A DNA stretch of 8,093 bases, taken from positions 1-8,093 of the forward strand of contig JASHYD010000455.1 of the NCBI GenBank assembly GCA_030043175.1, read 5' to 3'. Every line of letters begins with the position of its first letter. Within the stretch, counting starts at the first letter, position 1. This DNA is from Xanthobacteraceae bacterium (GTDB taxonomy: Bacteria > Pseudomonadota > Alphaproteobacteria > Rhizobiales > Xanthobacteraceae). The notes beneath the pieces were generated by a model. That model did no database searches. It was not told where the DNA came from and saw only the letters and a list, made by a program, of their open reading frames with translations. Shown here piece by piece: positions 6,677 to 8,093 of the stretch. The position numbers and the translations under genes are program-made.

Positions 6677-6749
6677 GGGGACGGTTGCGCGGTTGCGCCT
6701 TGTGTCAGTTCTTGACCGCTCACGAGAACGAAGCTAGGGGACGGTGCGC
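6674..6749 (+). repeat. Direct repeat of TAGGGG(G)ACGGT(T)GCGC
   Basis: Two near-identical copies, 6674-6690 and 6735-6749, differ only by one G and one T and start 61 bases apart. The first copy also contains GGTTGCGC duplicated in tandem (6683-6690, 6691-6698). Copy one begins exactly at the break in the transpeptidase gene. GGGGACGG-like words occur at the ends of some REP/RAYT-type repeats, but no transposase is present and I cannot name the element. Confidence 0.5.
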
Positions 6750-7058
6750 AAACGCCGGTACGAGGCGAGTTGCGGGGGAATGCCGTTGCTGACGGTAGAA
6801 CGACCCATCTGCTGATGGCTAGTTTGGGCGATGGTCGAAGGCGCGAATCAACTGCCCCAAAAATGGCGAGGGAACCGCGCAATTTGGAAAATTTGTAGGC
6901 TACAGCCAACAGATGCGCGTGCACGATTACCGGGTGGATTCGTGCACGATTGCCGGGTGGATTGAGCAGGTTCGCAGTGCGCCTCCGGCAGCTTAGTGTA
7001 CACTTTCCTACCCCAGAGCTGGAGAACCTCAGAGGGTGCGCCACCGGAGATGACTCTC
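6750..7058. other. Gene-free stretch with mobile-element-like repeats
   Basis: About 300 bases without a convincing gene; open frames on both strands lack family patterns. It includes the 23-bp tandem duplication at 6918-6963. Its position between a truncated gene and an intact one suggests residual insertion-sequence DNA. Confidence 0.4.
6918..6963. repeat. 23-bp tandem duplication, one mismatch
   Basis: Units 6918-6940 and 6941-6963 both read CGTGCACGATT, then A or G, then CCGGGTGGATT, differing at one base (6929 against 6952). Adjacent repeats of about 20 bp with a TGCAC-type core occur at the ends of IS21-family elements, so this may be a leftover IS end; no istA or istB remnant was recognised, so that is only a suggestion. 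Confidence 0.75.
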
Positions 7059-7316
7059 CTAACTAATCTCTTTGCCACTTGCGACGTCCTGGGTTATCGC
7101 CACAAATTTGTGGTCGGCGACCAACCCCTGAATGTACTTGTCAACTTCATCACGGTAGACCGTTGAGACTCCCCGCATACGTGCCAGTTCGACGGGTCCC
7201 ATTTGCCTAAGAGCGGCTTTGTCAGTATCTAAGTTCCCTGTGAGGGTCTGGGCACCAGCAGGAAGCGTTGCGGCGGAAAGGCAAAACGCGAACGTGAGAA
7301 GCCAGAGTTTGCGCAT
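7059..7316 (-). CDS. Small exported protein of unknown function, 85 aa
   Basis: It starts MRKLWLLTFAFCLSAATL and has a clear signal peptide, with probable cleavage after A-G-A (residue 22), leaving about 63 residues (QTLTGNLDTDKAALRQ, then VYRDEVDKYIQGLVADHKFV). The mature part is charged and probably helical, with no cysteine and no recognised domain. The start is well supported: AAGGAG (complement of 7324-7329) lies seven bases before ATG 7316; a longer frame starting at 7364 would bury the signal peptide and is rejected. It stands alone, read away from the terminase remnant on the other strand. A periplasmic protein is likely; function unknown. Confidence 0.75.
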   Translation of the reverse strand: MRKLWLLTFAFCLSAATLPAGAQTLTGNLDTDKAALRQMGPVELARMRGVSTVYRDEVDKYIQGLVADHKFVAITQDVASGKEIS

Positions 7317-7414
7317 GTGATGTCTCCTTAGAACGGATACTTTATGGAGGGGTGGCGAAAACATTCATTCGTCGCCGACCAGCGAGGAACGGTTCGATCA
7401 TTATTTGAACGTGC

Positions 7415-7757
7415 TTAATCTGCGCCGACGAGCATGCCGACCAGGCTTACGGTATTTTACTGGCAGAACCGTATTCCGGGCTTCGCTGCACGGATGCTGG
7501 AGTCGCGGGCCGCAGGCCACCACTGCATAGCCGATCAAATTTTAGATTCGGCGGATGAAAAGGTCGATAAGGACGACGTGCCCGCCAAACGGCTGTCGTT
7601 TGAAAAAAAGAAATGGTTCCTCTCGAAGCGTTCGCCGGAAATCTATGGCGACAAGCAAGAGATTAAGGTTGATGCGATGGAGAGAGCCTTGGCGACCGGC
7701 TCGACGCCGCTGTACGGCGGGCGCGCGCCATTGAAGCCTCGCCGGTCATCGACATGA
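7415..7757 (+). pseudogene. Phage terminase small subunit-like remnant
   Basis: From ATG 7434 a 107-residue frame reads TRLTVFYWQNRIPGFAARML, then CIADQILDSADE, KRLSFEKKKWFLSKRSPEIY and G-D-K. This fits the terminase small-subunit-like family (Sf6-type), whose pattern is T-V-x-x-W, P-x-F, A-D-x-I-L-x-I-A-D-E, R-K-W-x-x-x-K and P-K-x-Y-G-D-K. Intact members begin with a helix-turn-helix that ends in I-C-x-D-E-x-M-P. Here L-I-C-A-D-E is present just upstream (7415-7432) but in another frame, separated from ATG by a single base, and a stop precedes it at 7406-7408. The DNA-binding N-terminus is therefore lost or frameshifted, and no ribosome binding site precedes ATG 7434. The C-terminal tail after residue 80 is not family-like. 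Intact members bind viral DNA and guide packaging; no large terminase is visible. Confidence 0.65.
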
Positions 7758-8093
7758 CGCCGCCCGCGTCCTCGCCGCCGCTGGCGCCCTCTGCGAAGCC
7801 GCTGCCTGCGCCAGAGCCGCCCAGGCGGCCCACGAGGCTCTAGCCAAAACCGACAAGGTGCCTGCGCGCCATGCGGTGACGCACGAGGCGGGGAAGATTG
7901 ACCAGAATGGACTCTCGCGCCGTGATCGGGCGGAGTACACGGGCATAGTTCGTCACTTCAGCAACGAGCACACCAAGGTCCACAATTCCGACGAGGCCGC
8001 TAAGAGTCGCCAAGCACGTTACAAGTCGTCATCGATGCTGGCTAACTACAGATCCCCTGATCTCATGAAGTTTCAAGGAGTTTTCGCCGACAC
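7735..8093 (+). CDS. Unrecognised open frame running off the right edge
   Basis: A plus-strand frame is open from just after TGA 7732-7734 to the window edge (119 codons). Its first part is alanine-rich (VLAAAGALCEAAACARAAQA); from about 7860 it reads HAVTHEAGKIDQNGLSRRDR, then YTGIVRHFSNEHTKVHNSDE and, near the edge, YRSPDLMKFQGVF, with G/C favoured at third codon positions, as in a real gene. There is no ATG near the 5' end; GTG 7858 or ATG 8035 could start it, or it may be a fragment whose beginning was lost. It overlaps the tail of the terminase-like frame by 20-odd bases. No family was recognised; a phage or plasmid origin is a guess from the neighbour. Confidence 0.4.

Noticed and set aside
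6674..6963. Possible CRISPR array
   Set aside because: The repeats come in pairs only, are of different lengths, and lack regular spacers and cas genes.
6661..7044. Minus-strand open frame of 127 codons
   Set aside because: It spans the repeat region and the tandem duplication, lacks a ribosome binding site and has no family pattern.

Overview
The window looks like a GC-rich alphaproteobacterial chromosome, most likely Bradyrhizobium or a close relative (Nitrobacteraceae). This is inferred from the kinds of genes present: PF04392-type solute-binding proteins whose signal peptides start M-R-R-R-E-F-I-A-G, a subclass B3 metallo-beta-lactamase, a YkuD protein of the rhizobial type, and a FemAB/BioF2-like GNAT acyltransferase. 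No rRNA, tRNA or CRISPR array was seen.

Layout. (1) 1-1094, minus strand: a long, otherwise intact GNAT/BioF2-like acyltransferase that runs off the left edge. (2) 1095-1455: no gene, but a strongly G-rich tract (1123-1162) immediately upstream of the GNAT gene. (3) 1456-1890: two gene scraps joined in opposite orientation, the N-terminus of a response regulator (plus) and an internal piece of a sorbosone/PQQ-type sugar dehydrogenase (minus). (4) 1897-2793, minus: an intact, exported subclass B3 metallo-beta-lactamase-like protein. (5) 2972-3190: the frameshifted N-terminus of a tyrosine recombinase. (6) 3210-3881, minus: a 223-residue protein of unknown function. (7) 4079-5051: a PF04392 solute-binding-protein pseudogene with two frameshifts, followed by (8) an intact paralogue at 5243-6220. 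(9) 6332-6676: an L,D-transpeptidase cut off before its catalytic motif, exactly where a repeated GGGGACGG-type sequence begins. (10) 6677-7058: non-coding, repeat-bearing sequence with a 23-bp tandem duplication. (11) 7059-7316, minus: a small exported protein with a strong ribosome binding site. (12) 7415-7757: a decayed phage terminase small-subunit-like gene, then an unrecognised open frame that runs off the right edge.

Interpretation. This reads as a scrapyard between core segments: at least six eroded or truncated genes (response regulator, dehydrogenase, recombinase, solute-binding protein, transpeptidase, terminase) sit among four apparently intact ones (B3 enzyme, 223-aa protein, second solute-binding protein, 85-aa exported protein). 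The recombinase and terminase scraps and the repeats point to repeated insertion and deletion of mobile DNA. The intact genes do not form one obvious operon or pathway: the metallo-beta-lactamase and solute-binding protein both act in the periplasm but lie on opposite strands and are separately punctuated. I did not find a complete new multi-gene system. The items most worth checking are the unusual active-site surroundings of the B3 enzyme, the transpeptidase break at the GGGGACGG repeat, the 23-bp tandem repeat, and the G-rich tract.
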